Source of the DNA: an uncultured Bacilli bacterium
Lineage (GTDB): Bacteria > Bacillota_I > Bacilli_A > RF39 > UBA660
Direction of reading: 5' to 3'
DNA length: 64,000 nucleotides
Assembly (NCBI GenBank): GCA_934089275.1
Contig: CAKOJJ010000003.1
Coordinates: 24,870-88,869, forward strand
A program made the position numbers and the translations under genes. Shown here one piece after another: positions 17,418 to 26,155 of this stretch (position 1 is the stretch's first letter; every line of letters starts with the position of its first letter). A model generated the notes under the pieces. That model was not told the origin of the DNA and made no database searches. It worked only from the letters and a program-made list of their open reading frames with translations.

Positions 17418-18929
17418 ATGAAAATTGAAAAAGTAAACCCAAAAACAAAATATTTATATCATTATACATTAAAAGAAAATGTAGAAAGTATTTTAAAAGA
17501 TAAGGCTATAATTTCAAAAGATGAATATGTTTTTTTTACAGAAAGTTTAAATGATTCAATCAATGCTTTTGAGAATGAAAAATTGGTTCCTGGAAAATTA
17601 TATGTTGATTTTAATGGTAATTTAAAAAAAAGAGATAAAGTTAATAAAGAAAATTATTGTATTATAAAAATACCATGTGTAGATGATAATAATTTTTACA
17701 CATTTAGTTTTGATAATCAAAAAGATGATTCTATTTATGGAATTTCTATTACACACAAAGGATCATATTCTTTTGAAAAAGCAAAGGTTTTAGAAATACC
17801 TAATTATAGAAAAATAAATCCATTGAAAAAGGTAGTTGCTACTGCAGCTATATCAAGTATACTTCTATTTCCATATAATACATTTGCTGCAAACTGGTTG
17901 GATACAAATAACTATGATACTAGTTGGTATGTAGAAACTACTAATTATTATGATATTAATAATGCAAAAGAATTAGCTGGTCTTGCATATTTAGTAAATA
18001 AAGAAAATATTACTTTTGAAAAAAAATATATTAATATTAACGCTGACATTGATTTAACTGAAAATAAATGGGAAGTAATAAAAGATATATTTAATGGATC
18101 TATTTGTGGATCGCATCGTATTCTTTTAAATTATTTAGATAAGAATTTATTTTCAAATAAAACTTACAATAAGTTATCTTATTTATTTGAAGTAAGATTA
18201 GATACTTATAGAACAACAAAAGTAGAGATTGAATCTCCATATACAATACAATTGTTAAAAGAAAAATTAAATGCTAAATATGTGTTTTTTAAGAATAAAG
18301 AATTAACTGATGATACTTTATTAACCTCTTTAAACTTAGATGAAAATGAATTACTTGAGGTATTTGAAAATAAATTTAAATATGTAATAAATTATAAAGG
18401 TGACAAGTTCTCTTTTAATTTTGAAACTGGAGAATCTATAGAAAACGTTAAAGAAATGTATTCTAGCAGAACTAAATTACCTAAAGAAAGATTAGTTATT
18501 AAATTTAAAGATAAAGTTCTTAAAAATGATAGAACTTTGGCTGATTATAACATTCAACGTACCGAAGATATCTATGCATATTTTATGGCTAATGTAAAAA
18601 CTACTATAAGTGATGGTGGTAAATATGAATTATCAACAACTGAAGCTTTATCAGGAGATGAAATAATACTTAAACTTATTCCTGAAGACGGCTATGAACT
18701 TAAAAGTGTTTTAGTGAATGGAAAAGAATATTTGAACTCTGTAAATGATAATATTTTAAAATTTGTATGTGGTGAAGAAGATGTAGACATAAAAATATCT
18801 TATAAATTAAAAGAAGATCAAATAAAGAATCCTAAAACGAATGACAATATAATCAAGTATATTTTTGTTTCTTTATTTTCTTTATGTAGCTTAGTTTCAC
18901 TTAATATAAAGAGAAAACTTACTAAGTAA
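17418..18929 (+). CDS. Sortase-anchored protein with two ubiquitin-like domains and an odd N-terminal domain
   Basis: The protein has 503 residues. Residues 1-130 form a soluble-looking domain starting KYLYHYTLKENVESILKD with EYVFFTES, resembling the start of ADP-ribosyltransferase-like folds (inference). A hydrophobic segment at ~138-157 ending NTFA-A looks like a signal peptide, but it is internal. A beta-rich region (ADIDLTEN..FNGSICG) follows. Residues ~256-318 and ~320-392 are two beta-grasp repeats. The second aligns without gaps to eukaryotic ubiquitin over ~62 positions with ~19 identities, including SIENVK and RTLADYNIQ; it has no C-terminal Gly-Gly. A bacterial surface-repeat-like segment (~394-463) precedes NPKTNDN (471-477), a hydrophobic helix and a basic tail, which form a sortase B type signal. 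The start has AAGGAG. The sortase is at 21788. Confidence 0.82.
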   Translation: MKIEKVNPKTKYLYHYTLKENVESILKDKAIISKDEYVFFTESLNDSINAFENEKLVPGKLYVDFNGNLKKRDKVNKENYCIIKIPCVDDNNFYTFSFDNQKDDSIYGISITHKGSYSFEKAKVLEIPNYRKINPLKKVVATAAISSILLFPYNTFAANWLDTNNYDTSWYVETTNYYDINNAKELAGLAYLVNKENITFEKKYININADIDLTENKWEVIKDIFNGSICGSHRILLNYLDKNLFSNKTYNKLSYLFEVRLDTYRTTKVEIESPYTIQLLKEKLNAKYVFFKNKELTDDTLLTSLNLDENELLEVFENKFKYVINYKGDKFSFNFETGESIENVKEMYSSRTKLPKERLVIKFKDKVLKNDRTLADYNIQRTEDIYAYFMANVKTTISDGGKYELSTTEALSGDEIILKLIPEDGYELKSVLVNGKEYLNSVNDNILKFVCGEEDVDIKISYKLKEDQIKNPKTNDNIIKYIFVSLFSLCSLVSLNIKRKLTK

Positions 18930-19016
18930 TATAAAAAAATTGTATTTTTTTTAAAAGTATTTTAACTAAGATGAATAATTTTACCAATGTAATCAATGCT
19001 TTTTATGGTAAATTTA

Positions 19017-19046
19017 TTGATATAAAAAGGTTTTTAATTATATAAT
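19017..19046 (+). promoter_or_regulatory. Promoter TTGATA-N18-TATAAT
   Basis: It lies 26 bases before the start at 19072. An inverted repeat TTTACCA/TGGTAAA just upstream (about 18982-19013) might be an operator or a weak terminator. Confidence 0.6.
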
Positions 19047-19071
19047 AAGAATATGGAAGGAGAGAGAGTTT

Positions 19072-20292
19072 ATGAAAAAAGTTAGTAGACTAGTTTTATC
19101 TTTAATTATTGGATTATTTATTTTTTCTACAAATGTATTTGCAAAAAATGAAATAACTTTAAACTTTGATGGTGGAATTATTCATGATGGGTATGTGGAA
19201 TATGCCGAAATAGGAAAATTACAATTATTTAAAGGTGATGATTTGGTTGTAAATGTTGAAAACAATATGAAAATTGATTTAGATGAAGATAGTTATAATC
19301 TTTCGATTGAAGCACTTACTGCTTCAGGTATGACGAATACATTGTCGGTAAAATTGAAAATCAATAAATGGTATTATGCTTCAACAAGATCTAATTCTAA
19401 AATTGAATTTAACCTAGATTCAAGCAAATTCAGTGAAACATTAGATATTAAACTTGAAAGAACAGGGGCAGTTGTTAATACAAAGGTGGAAGATGTTTTC
19501 ACGAAAATAAAACCTATTGCAACAATTGATTTAACTAGTGATTGTGTAATTGATTTTACAAAAGAAGACGAACTAACAAAAAGTTTAAAAATGTTTGCAG
19601 ATTTAGAGAAAACTATATATTACAAAATCGAAAGTAACGGGTTAGTAAAAACTGAAAATGAAAACGAAGCTAATATAAAAATAGTTGGTAACAAAGCGGA
19701 AAACAAAGCAATAATTAAAGTTTTAAATGTTGGCAATAAAAAAGAAGAAACAATTAAAGGAGTAAAAGTTGTATATACTGGATCTGATTTGAAATATCAA
19801 GGAAGTGTTGAGGATATAATAACTGAAACAAGAACTGATTATTACACAATAAATGATTATGAATATACATTCCAATATTCAAAAAAAGAAACAACAGATT
19901 ATAAATTCATTGAAGGTGAAAATCAAATTTATACAATTAATAAATTTGATAAAATGACTTTTAGAATAAATGTTGATTATAGTTTATTTGAAAATGGTGG
20001 AAAAGTATTTATAGATGATGTTCTAGTTGATTCTAAAAATTATACTTCTTTAAGTGGTAGTACAATAATTACTTTTAATAGAGAATATGTTGATACACTA
20101 AAACTTGGAGAACATACTTTAAAAGTAGTATTTAATAATGGTGTTGAAACATCTACTAAGTTTACGATTAATGAAGAAGTTAAAAATCCTAAAACCAGTG
20201 ATAATGTTTTTACATACATCATGTTATCAGTAATATCTGTTTTAGGAATAATTACAATTTTATTATTTAATAATAAAAAAATTAAAAATTAG
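19072..20292 (+). CDS. Sortase-anchored surface protein, Ig-like
   Basis: The protein has 406 residues. A signal peptide (LSLIIGLFIFSTNVFA-K) ends near residue 24. The mature part is beta-rich. Residues ~300-370 (FDKMTFRINVDYSLFENGG, then FIDDVLVDSKNYT, then GSTIITF and LGEHTLKVVFNNG) match the X2/Ig-like module common in Gram-positive surface proteins. The end NPKTSDN, a hydrophobic helix and KKIKN form a sortase B sorting signal. It lacks cysteines likely to be catalytic and has no enzyme motif. GGAGAGAG precedes the ATG. The next substrate gene follows after 12 bases, so the two form one operon with the sortase on the opposite strand. Confidence 0.82.
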   Translation: MKKVSRLVLSLIIGLFIFSTNVFAKNEITLNFDGGIIHDGYVEYAEIGKLQLFKGDDLVVNVENNMKIDLDEDSYNLSIEALTASGMTNTLSVKLKINKWYYASTRSNSKIEFNLDSSKFSETLDIKLERTGAVVNTKVEDVFTKIKPIATIDLTSDCVIDFTKEDELTKSLKMFADLEKTIYYKIESNGLVKTENENEANIKIVGNKAENKAIIKVLNVGNKKEETIKGVKVVYTGSDLKYQGSVEDIITETRTDYYTINDYEYTFQYSKKETTDYKFIEGENQIYTINKFDKMTFRINVDYSLFENGGKVFIDDVLVDSKNYTSLSGSTIITFNREYVDTLKLGEHTLKVVFNNGVETSTKFTINEEVKNPKTSDNVFTYIMLSVISVLGIITILLFNNKKIKN

Positions 20293-20304
20293 GAGGATAA
20301 AAAA

Positions 20305-21777
20305 ATGAAAATAAAAAACACTTTATTTATGATGTTAATTGCAGTAATTGGTATTTTAGGTTTTAATACAGTAAATGCTGCAACTATAAGTGAAAATGGA
20401 AAATATTCTTTAGTGCTAACTATTGATGGTTTAGAAGATGGTGTTATCGATGATGGAGAATATGCAAAACTTATAAGATTTAATGTTGAAAATGGAGAAA
20501 CAACTGTTAAAGTATCTGAATTAACAAAAGGAATTACTCCATTTAATGGAAAAAATGAATTTTCTCATTGGGTAAATTCAAGCAAGGAAAAAGTTGACGA
20601 ATTAAGCATATCTGATTTTACTAGTAATGGTAACTTTTATACTTCAACTGGTAAAGAAGTAACATATTCAAATGGTTTTAGACTTATAGCAAAATTTGAA
20701 GGAAAATCATTAGAAGATGGAGATAACTATTATGTAACTCTTGATGCCTTTGGAGGAGAAGTAAATAGTAAAGCTAAACTATCATTAACAAGTTCAAAAG
20801 AAACATTTAAAACAATTAATTTAAAAAATTATGTACCAGTTAGAAAAGGATATACTTTTATAGGTTGGGACTTAAACGGAAAAATTGTTACTTCTATTGA
20901 TTCAAGTGCTTTTACAAAAAGTGTTACCATTACTGTAACTGCAACTTATACAAAAAATGCTTTTGATGGAACTGACAGAGTATTAATCTTAGATGCTAAT
21001 GGTGGAACTATTGACAATGAATTATCTAAAAAGTACGATTATTTAGGTGGAGGAAATTCTGGAACAGCCATGTCACTTTTACCATATGTTCCAACAAGAA
21101 AAGGATATACATTCAATGGATGGAATTCTAAAAAAGATGGAAGTGAAAAGAAATATTCTTATATCTATTGGAGAAAATGGGATAAAGATGATGAAGAAGA
21201 TCTTCAAAGAGACACTATGATAACAAATGAAAATGGTGCTGAATATTATCAAAATGTAACTTTATATGCAACTTGGACTAAAAACTCAACTGAAGAAGAA
21301 ACTGTAAAAGAAATTCAAAGTACTGGTGAAACTAAAGGACAAATTGAATTTTCTGAAGGAGTTAATAAAGACTATAAATTGGATATTAAACCAATGGAAG
21401 TAAAAAAAGAATTAACAGATAAAAATGTTAAATATATTGTAGATATTAATGTATTAGATAATGGTCAAATTGTAGAAATTAGTAATACTAAAATGAAAAT
21501 AAGATTTGCTTTACCAGAAGATTTAAAAGGATATAAAACATATAAAATCGTTTATATTTTAAATGGTGAAATAAAAGAAACTATTCCAGCAACTATTGAA
21601 GATGGATATATAGTTTTTGAAACAAGTCATTTAAGTGAGTACGGAGTTATTGCAACAAATGAAACTGTTACTAATCCAAAGACTTTAGACAATATACTTT
21701 TATACTTTGTAATAAGTGTTTTATCTTTAACAGGTGTTATTGGTACTTATCTATATAAGAAAAAAATGCAAAATTAA
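20305..21777 (+). CDS. Sortase-anchored surface protein with InlB-type B repeats
   Basis: The protein has 490 residues. Signal peptide: MLIAVIGILGFNTVNA-A, cleaved near residue 29. Two repeats of the Listeria-Bacteroides (InlB B/Flg_new) type are clear: YVTLDAFGGEVNS with RKGYTFIGWDLNG, and LILDANGGTIDNE with TRKGYTFNGWNSKKDG ending VTLYATWTK. A third, unrelated beta domain (~330-450) follows. The end NPKTLDN, a hydrophobic helix and KKKMQN make a sortase B signal. B repeats mediate adhesion or spacing on the cell surface. AGGAGG precedes the ATG, and the gene is co-transcribed with the previous one. Confidence 0.87.
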   Translation: MKIKNTLFMMLIAVIGILGFNTVNAATISENGKYSLVLTIDGLEDGVIDDGEYAKLIRFNVENGETTVKVSELTKGITPFNGKNEFSHWVNSSKEKVDELSISDFTSNGNFYTSTGKEVTYSNGFRLIAKFEGKSLEDGDNYYVTLDAFGGEVNSKAKLSLTSSKETFKTINLKNYVPVRKGYTFIGWDLNGKIVTSIDSSAFTKSVTITVTATYTKNAFDGTDRVLILDANGGTIDNELSKKYDYLGGGNSGTAMSLLPYVPTRKGYTFNGWNSKKDGSEKKYSYIYWRKWDKDDEEDLQRDTMITNENGAEYYQNVTLYATWTKNSTEEETVKEIQSTGETKGQIEFSEGVNKDYKLDIKPMEVKKELTDKNVKYIVDINVLDNGQIVEISNTKMKIRFALPEDLKGYKTYKIVYILNGEIKETIPATIEDGYIVFETSHLSEYGVIATNETVTNPKTLDNILLYFVISVLSLTGVIGTYLYKKKMQN

Positions 21778-21800
21778 AAGAGCTTTCTTAGCTCTTTTTT
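21775..21800. terminator. Bidirectional terminator between substrate operon and sortase
   Basis: AAAAGAGC pairs with GCTCTTTT around seven bases, with A and T runs on both sides. It overlaps the ends of both convergent genes. Confidence 0.8.
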
Positions 21801-22591
21801 TCATATTTTATTAATTTTGCATGAACTACTAATTTTTCATTAGTTCTGTAACATGTTGATAAAGTTAGTATTTTATCATTTGTAGTGACTTCAGTATTAA
21901 ATTTATATATGCTTCTATTTTTTATTAAGTTAATAAATTCTTTATATTCATCGTCAGTACTAAAATTTGTTTTTAAGTAATCCAAAGAAGTTGGTATATG
22001 ATAAATACTAAATATTTGATATAAACCATTTTCTTTTTCAGTTGATACTTTTATTATGTGATTGCTTTTTTCATTAAACCAACTTTTTTTTAAAGTATTG
22101 CTTAATGAACCAAACATTGTTTTATCTTTTCTATTATGAGCATATATAATTGAATTTTTATTATCTAATAAGTTATTTCTATAATCTAAAAATAACCAAC
22201 CAGCATCATTTTTCTTTTTGTTAAAACTATGGGTTAAATAATAATCATTGTTGTCTGTTTGGACAAAAGGATAATTTATATTTGTTCCATTAACAGTTAT
22301 CCAACCAACTATATCTTTATTCGTACTTTTTAACTTAGAAAAATCAACATCTATTAAACTCATTTGTATATAATCCCAATAAGGGTTATCTTTTTTTGGA
22401 GTTTCTTGTTGTTCAACAATTTCTGAATTATCAGTGCTTTCTTTTATATCAACATTTTCTAAGGTTTTATTGAGTTCATTTGTTATCTTATCTGAATCGT
22501 TTTTCCAGTTAATTATTTTATATAATGAAAAACAAAAAAGAAGAATAAAAATAATCATCAAAATATTTATAAATAATTTTCTTTTATTCAT
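21788..22591 (-). CDS. srtB: Class B-type sortase
   Basis: The protein has 267 residues. An N-terminal signal anchor (INILMIIFILLFCFSLYKII) and a linker lead to the sortase domain. Class B features are NYPFVQTDNNDYYLTHSFN, AGWLFLDYRNN, the catalytic His in NSIIYAHNRKDKTMFGSL and the catalytic Cys in ILTLSTCYR near residue 250. In class B sortases an Arg normally precedes the next strand (RLVV or RFVV); here the sequence is EKLVVHAKL, so Lys stands in that place, with an Arg nearer the Cys. Known SrtB enzymes recognise NPQTN or NPKTG-like signals, which suits the three NPKTxDN proteins next door. The ribosome site AGGTGAT precedes the ATG. Confidence 0.9.
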   Translation of the reverse strand: MNKRKLFINILMIIFILLFCFSLYKIINWKNDSDKITNELNKTLENVDIKESTDNSEIVEQQETPKKDNPYWDYIQMSLIDVDFSKLKSTNKDIVGWITVNGTNINYPFVQTDNNDYYLTHSFNKKKNDAGWLFLDYRNNLLDNKNSIIYAHNRKDKTMFGSLSNTLKKSWFNEKSNHIIKVSTEKENGLYQIFSIYHIPTSLDYLKTNFSTDDEYKEFINLIKNRSIYKFNTEVTTNDKILTLSTCYRTNEKLVVHAKLIKYEKKS

Positions 22592-22745
22592 TTCATCACC
22601 TATAATTATTATACTATAAATTTAATTAATTTTTTCATAAAAGATGTTATACTAAAAATGATTAAATTATGGAAATATGTTAACCCTTGAAATGTTTCCT
22701 ATTAAAATTCATTTTATTTTAATATGATGTTTTTGGAGGTGGATT

Positions 22746-23456
22746 ATGAATCAAGAAAAAATTGGAAAATTTATTGCTAGTATTAGGAAAGAGAAAAATA
22801 TAACTCAAAACGAACTTGCAGAAAAATTAGGAGTCTCTGATAGAACAATTGGTAATTGGGAAAATGGAAGAAATATGCCAGATGTTTCACTTTTTAAACC
22901 ACTTTGTGAAGAACTTGGTGTAACTTTAAATGATCTTTTAAGTGGAGAAAAAGTAAGTGAAAACTGCTATCAAGAAAGATTAGAGGAAAATATTATAAGT
23001 GCGATTGATTATAGTAATAAAAAAATTGAGAAAAATAATAATGTAATGGCTTTGGCTTTTATTATATTATGTGTTTTATCATCTTTTGCTGTTATTTCAA
23101 TATTTCCAAGTGAGAGTAGTTGGGGATCAATTTGTTCTGTTTTAAGTATTCTTTTTTCTTTAATTGGAGTGGCAAAGCTTACAAAAAAAATAAACTATTT
23201 AAAAAGGTTATTTATTATTTTTAGCTATTTTTTTCTAGTTTTTATGATGTTAATTGTTATTGATTATATTGGCGTCGTTAATGTAAAACAAGCCCCAAGG
23301 TTTTCAATTGTTAAAGTTACAGGTGATAATGTTGTTTATTATGATACACTTTTTTATGATGTTATAAGATGCAATGTTAATGAAAAAAATGAAACATTTA
23401 GAGTTATTAAAAATCAAAAATATGATACAAATAATATAGATTATTTTTGCAAATAA
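22746..23456 (+). CDS. XRE-family regulator with C-terminal membrane helices
   Basis: The protein has 236 residues. Residues 5-60 form an XRE helix-turn-helix (IGKFIASIRKEKNITQNELAEKLG, then VSDRTIGNWENGRNMPD). A short linker leads to three or four hydrophobic helices (MALAFIILCVLSSFAVISIF, FIIFSYFFLVFMMLIVIDYIG) and a ~45-residue extracellular-looking end with two Cys. This is a membrane-bound regulator that probably senses an envelope signal. GGAGGTGG precedes the ATG. It is divergent from the sortase gene (154 bases between starts) and could control it, but that is inference. Confidence 0.82.
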   Translation: MNQEKIGKFIASIRKEKNITQNELAEKLGVSDRTIGNWENGRNMPDVSLFKPLCEELGVTLNDLLSGEKVSENCYQERLEENIISAIDYSNKKIEKNNNVMALAFIILCVLSSFAVISIFPSESSWGSICSVLSILFSLIGVAKLTKKINYLKRLFIIFSYFFLVFMMLIVIDYIGVVNVKQAPRFSIVKVTGDNVVYYDTLFYDVIRCNVNEKNETFRVIKNQKYDTNNIDYFCK

Positions 23457-23532
23457 TTTTTTATTCAACCAACAGTTCGTGTAAAAAAATACTTTTAATT
23501 TATAAAATAATAGCATGAAAGGAGAAAACTAT

Positions 23533-24141
23533 ATGGATCAAATCAAAATAGGTAAATTTATTTCATTAAAAAGAAGAGAAAAAAATATAACTCAAAGTGA
23601 ACTTGCGGAGATGCTTGGTATAACTGATCGTGCGATAAGCAAATGGGAAAATGGTGTGTGTATGCCAGATGTTTCTAATATTCCTGAGTTATGTAATATT
23701 CTAGGAATTACTATTAATGATCTATTTAGTGGATATGTTGTTGATATGAAAGAAATTGATAAGCAAATGGAAAATAATTTACTAGAACTTGCTAAACAAA
23801 AAGAGGAAGCTGATAAAAAATTATTGAGTACTGAAACATTTATGACTTTAGTTACAATAGTTTTTTATGTCGCATTGGTGTTAGTTGCATCATTTGTTGA
23901 TATGTCTGATATAGTAAGAATTATTATTATAGTTCCAGCAACAATAGCAGTATTCTTTGTATGTCTTTTAGCTATACGAATTGAACAAGTTGCAGGATAT
24001 TATGAATGTCCAAATTGCAGCTATAAGTATATTCCTAGCTATAAAAGTGTTTTAATGGCTGCTCATATTGGTAGAACAAGAAAGATGACTTGTCCTAAAT
24101 GTAAAAATAAATCTTGGCATAAAAAGATTACTACAAGATAG
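23533..24141 (+). CDS. XRE-family regulator with membrane helices and zinc ribbon
   Basis: The protein has ~202 residues. The XRE domain (IGKFISLKRREKNITQSELAEMLG, ITDRAISKWENGVCMPD) is a paralogue of the one in the preceding gene. Two hydrophobic helices at ~110-150 follow. The end contains CPNCSYKY and CPKCKNKSW, a four-Cys zinc-ribbon pattern. An upstream ATG at 23515 is in frame, but AAAGGAG at 23518 fits the ATG at 23533. Target genes are unknown. The pair of related regulators suggests a local duplication. Confidence 0.82.
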   Translation: MDQIKIGKFISLKRREKNITQSELAEMLGITDRAISKWENGVCMPDVSNIPELCNILGITINDLFSGYVVDMKEIDKQMENNLLELAKQKEEADKKLLSTETFMTLVTIVFYVALVLVASFVDMSDIVRIIIIVPATIAVFFVCLLAIRIEQVAGYYECPNCSYKYIPSYKSVLMAAHIGRTRKMTCPKCKNKSWHKKITTR

Positions 24142-24170
24142 TATACTTTATAGTATGCTTTTTCTTTTTT
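24139..24170 (+). terminator. Terminator of the second XRE gene
   Basis: AGTATAC pairs with GTATGCT (one G-U) around six bases, followed by a T-rich tail. Confidence 0.65.
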
Positions 24171-24233
24171 GATAAATATTTGATATAATATTTTTATAGA
24201 AAAAAATTATTATGATGTAAGGTGGGGTATTTC

Positions 24234-24545
24234 ATGGGCCATTTAGAAGTTAGAAAATTAATAAGAAACTACAATTTTTATAATGATTCAAATAAAGAAA
24301 CGAAACATAAATGCGATTTTTGCATTCCTTGTATTCTTAAAGTAACTACTTTAGATGGTAAATGTATTAATTATGATGTTTTAAAGTGTAAAGACTGTCT
24401 TTCTTTTATTAATCAAAAAGAAAATGGACAAGATACTATTTTTAACGAATTAAATGATAAACCTACTATAACTGCTATTACCGGAAGAAGAAATCCGATA
24501 CCAGCATTTAAAGATTTACTAGACGTCAAATTTATTGAAAATTAA
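24234..24545 (+). CDS. Small Cys-rich protein of unknown function
   Basis: The protein has ~103 residues. HKCDFCIPCILK and LKCKDCLSF give five cysteines in two clusters, a likely metal (zinc) site. The rest is polar with no membrane segment. A GTG at 24222 is in frame, but the AAGGTGG site lies over it and spaces correctly to the ATG at 24234. It has its own terminator. No family is recognised. Confidence 0.65.
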   Translation: MGHLEVRKLIRNYNFYNDSNKETKHKCDFCIPCILKVTTLDGKCINYDVLKCKDCLSFINQKENGQDTIFNELNDKPTITAITGRRNPIPAFKDLLDVKFIEN

Positions 24546-24568
24546 AAATAGTAAGTTATAAATTTTTT

Positions 24569-24600
24569 AAGAGCATAAAGAAAGATTTTATGCTCTTTTA
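24569..24600 (+). terminator. Rho-independent terminator
   Basis: AAGAGCATAAA pairs with TTTATGCTCTT around seven bases, followed by T residues. Confidence 0.8.
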
Positions 24601-24656
24601 ATTTCTAGTAATTTTTTTTAAAGTATGATAGAATATCTCCCAAAAGGAAGATATGT

Positions 24657-26102
24657 ATGTTAGAAAGTGAAATATTAGAGATAAATTCTTTTATTAATTC
24701 TTGTGAAAAAGATTTTTATAATGACATATATGACAAAGATAAAATTGATATTGCTAGAAAATATTTTCAAAGAGTTAAGCAAGTTGCTGATATTGAAAAA
24801 AATGCTTATTTTGTTGCTATTTCAGAAAAACTTTGGTTTATTATAAAAAATATTTCTGTACATTATAAAAAGAACAATTCAACTACTGTAAAACCTGAAG
24901 AGGTTTTGGATTTAGTTTCTGATACAAGTATTACACAATATGTTATTTCTTTGATAATTGAAAAACGTTTAATAGATCCCAAACTTATTGCACGTTTTGC
25001 TTATATAGAACTTTCTAAACTTGTATATTATGATATATCTTATTCAAAAATAACTGATAGAAATAGGAGAGATATTATAGTTAATACTCCTATCAATGTA
25101 TATAATGCAAAACTATTTTCTTATGTTGTTTGTACTCAATGGTTACAATTATACACATATATTTTATCTCAATTTGGTATGACAATTAGAAAGATGAATA
25201 GAACCGGAGAAGATCATGTTTGGGGTGAAATAGATATAAATGATGATGAGATCATTATAGTTGACGCTACGGATTATATTGGAAATTCAATTGATTTAAG
25301 TAATGCTAAATCAATAAGTCCAACTAAAGGATTTTTAATTGTACCTAAAAAATATTCAGGTATTAAACTATTTGATATCTATAATCTTGCTGAAAATAGA
25401 GAAATCCTTAAAGAATTAAGTAAGTATTATGATTTGAATAGAGAATTAGATATGAGTCTTGGTTTAATTACTAATTCGACATATCCGATAGAAGAGTTGT
25501 TAAATTCAACTGAGTTGTTTGCAAGTAATACATCGTCAATAGATAATCCAAAAGAAGCTTCTAGATTCTTTAAACAAGCACGAAATTTTATACTAAATAC
25601 TCCTTTACCAAATAATATGGATGGATATGAAGCGTTTGCTTATTATTATAAATTTATTGAAAGATTACCAATAAATATAAGAGGATGTTTATCAATGAAA
25701 ACTTTGTATGCAGATTCTTTTGATTATAAACAAAAACTTTTGAAAAAGAAGTATTTAAATGCTCCTGTTGAATATTTAAAATATCTAGAAGATTTAGTTT
25801 ATTCAAGATATTACGAATATTTCCAAGGAGGGATAAGTGAAGGATCCTTATTTGAAAAAATTCGTAATGGTTATATTGATATTGATAAATTAAGTGATCT
25901 TGTTTTAACAGAAGAACTTAAAATAGCAGAAATTAATAGAAGACTTAATCCATATTATGCTATTAATGAGTTAACTTTTTATAATATGTTTGAAGATGAT
26001 TTTGATTCTATGTCTTTATTATATGAACCAGCTTTAGGTAAAAAACTTTATAAATCTCCAGATGATTTAAATGCATTTAAAAGAGAAAACAATTTGTTAT
26101 AA
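24657..26102 (+). CDS. Cytoplasmic protein with transglutaminase-like Cys-His-Asp triad
   Basis: The protein has 481 residues and no signal or membrane segment. A helical N-terminal region (~1-150) is followed by a segment ordered like a transglutaminase/papain-type fold: FSYVVCTQWLQLY (Cys ~165), GEDHVWGEI (His ~191) and IIIVDATDYIG (Asp ~205). The spacing is compact but matches Cys-His-Asp triads of that superfamily. The remaining ~270 residues are helical and unlike anything I know. It is probably a peptidase or a related acyl-transfer enzyme; the substrate is unknown. AAGGAAG precedes the ATG. Confidence 0.6.
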   Translation: MLESEILEINSFINSCEKDFYNDIYDKDKIDIARKYFQRVKQVADIEKNAYFVAISEKLWFIIKNISVHYKKNNSTTVKPEEVLDLVSDTSITQYVISLIIEKRLIDPKLIARFAYIELSKLVYYDISYSKITDRNRRDIIVNTPINVYNAKLFSYVVCTQWLQLYTYILSQFGMTIRKMNRTGEDHVWGEIDINDDEIIIVDATDYIGNSIDLSNAKSISPTKGFLIVPKKYSGIKLFDIYNLAENREILKELSKYYDLNRELDMSLGLITNSTYPIEELLNSTELFASNTSSIDNPKEASRFFKQARNFILNTPLPNNMDGYEAFAYYYKFIERLPINIRGCLSMKTLYADSFDYKQKLLKKKYLNAPVEYLKYLEDLVYSRYYEYFQGGISEGSLFEKIRNGYIDIDKLSDLVLTEELKIAEINRRLNPYYAINELTFYNMFEDDFDSMSLLYEPALGKKLYKSPDDLNAFKRENNLL

Positions 26103-26155
26103 TGTTTTTTCTTTTTTTTATATCAAATAAATGATAGAATTAATTTGGTGGTAGA

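Noticed and set aside
18979..19013. TTTACCA/TGGTAAA inverted repeat as a terminator
   Set aside because: The loop is ~20 bases and no T run follows. It might be an operator, but there is no support beyond the symmetry.
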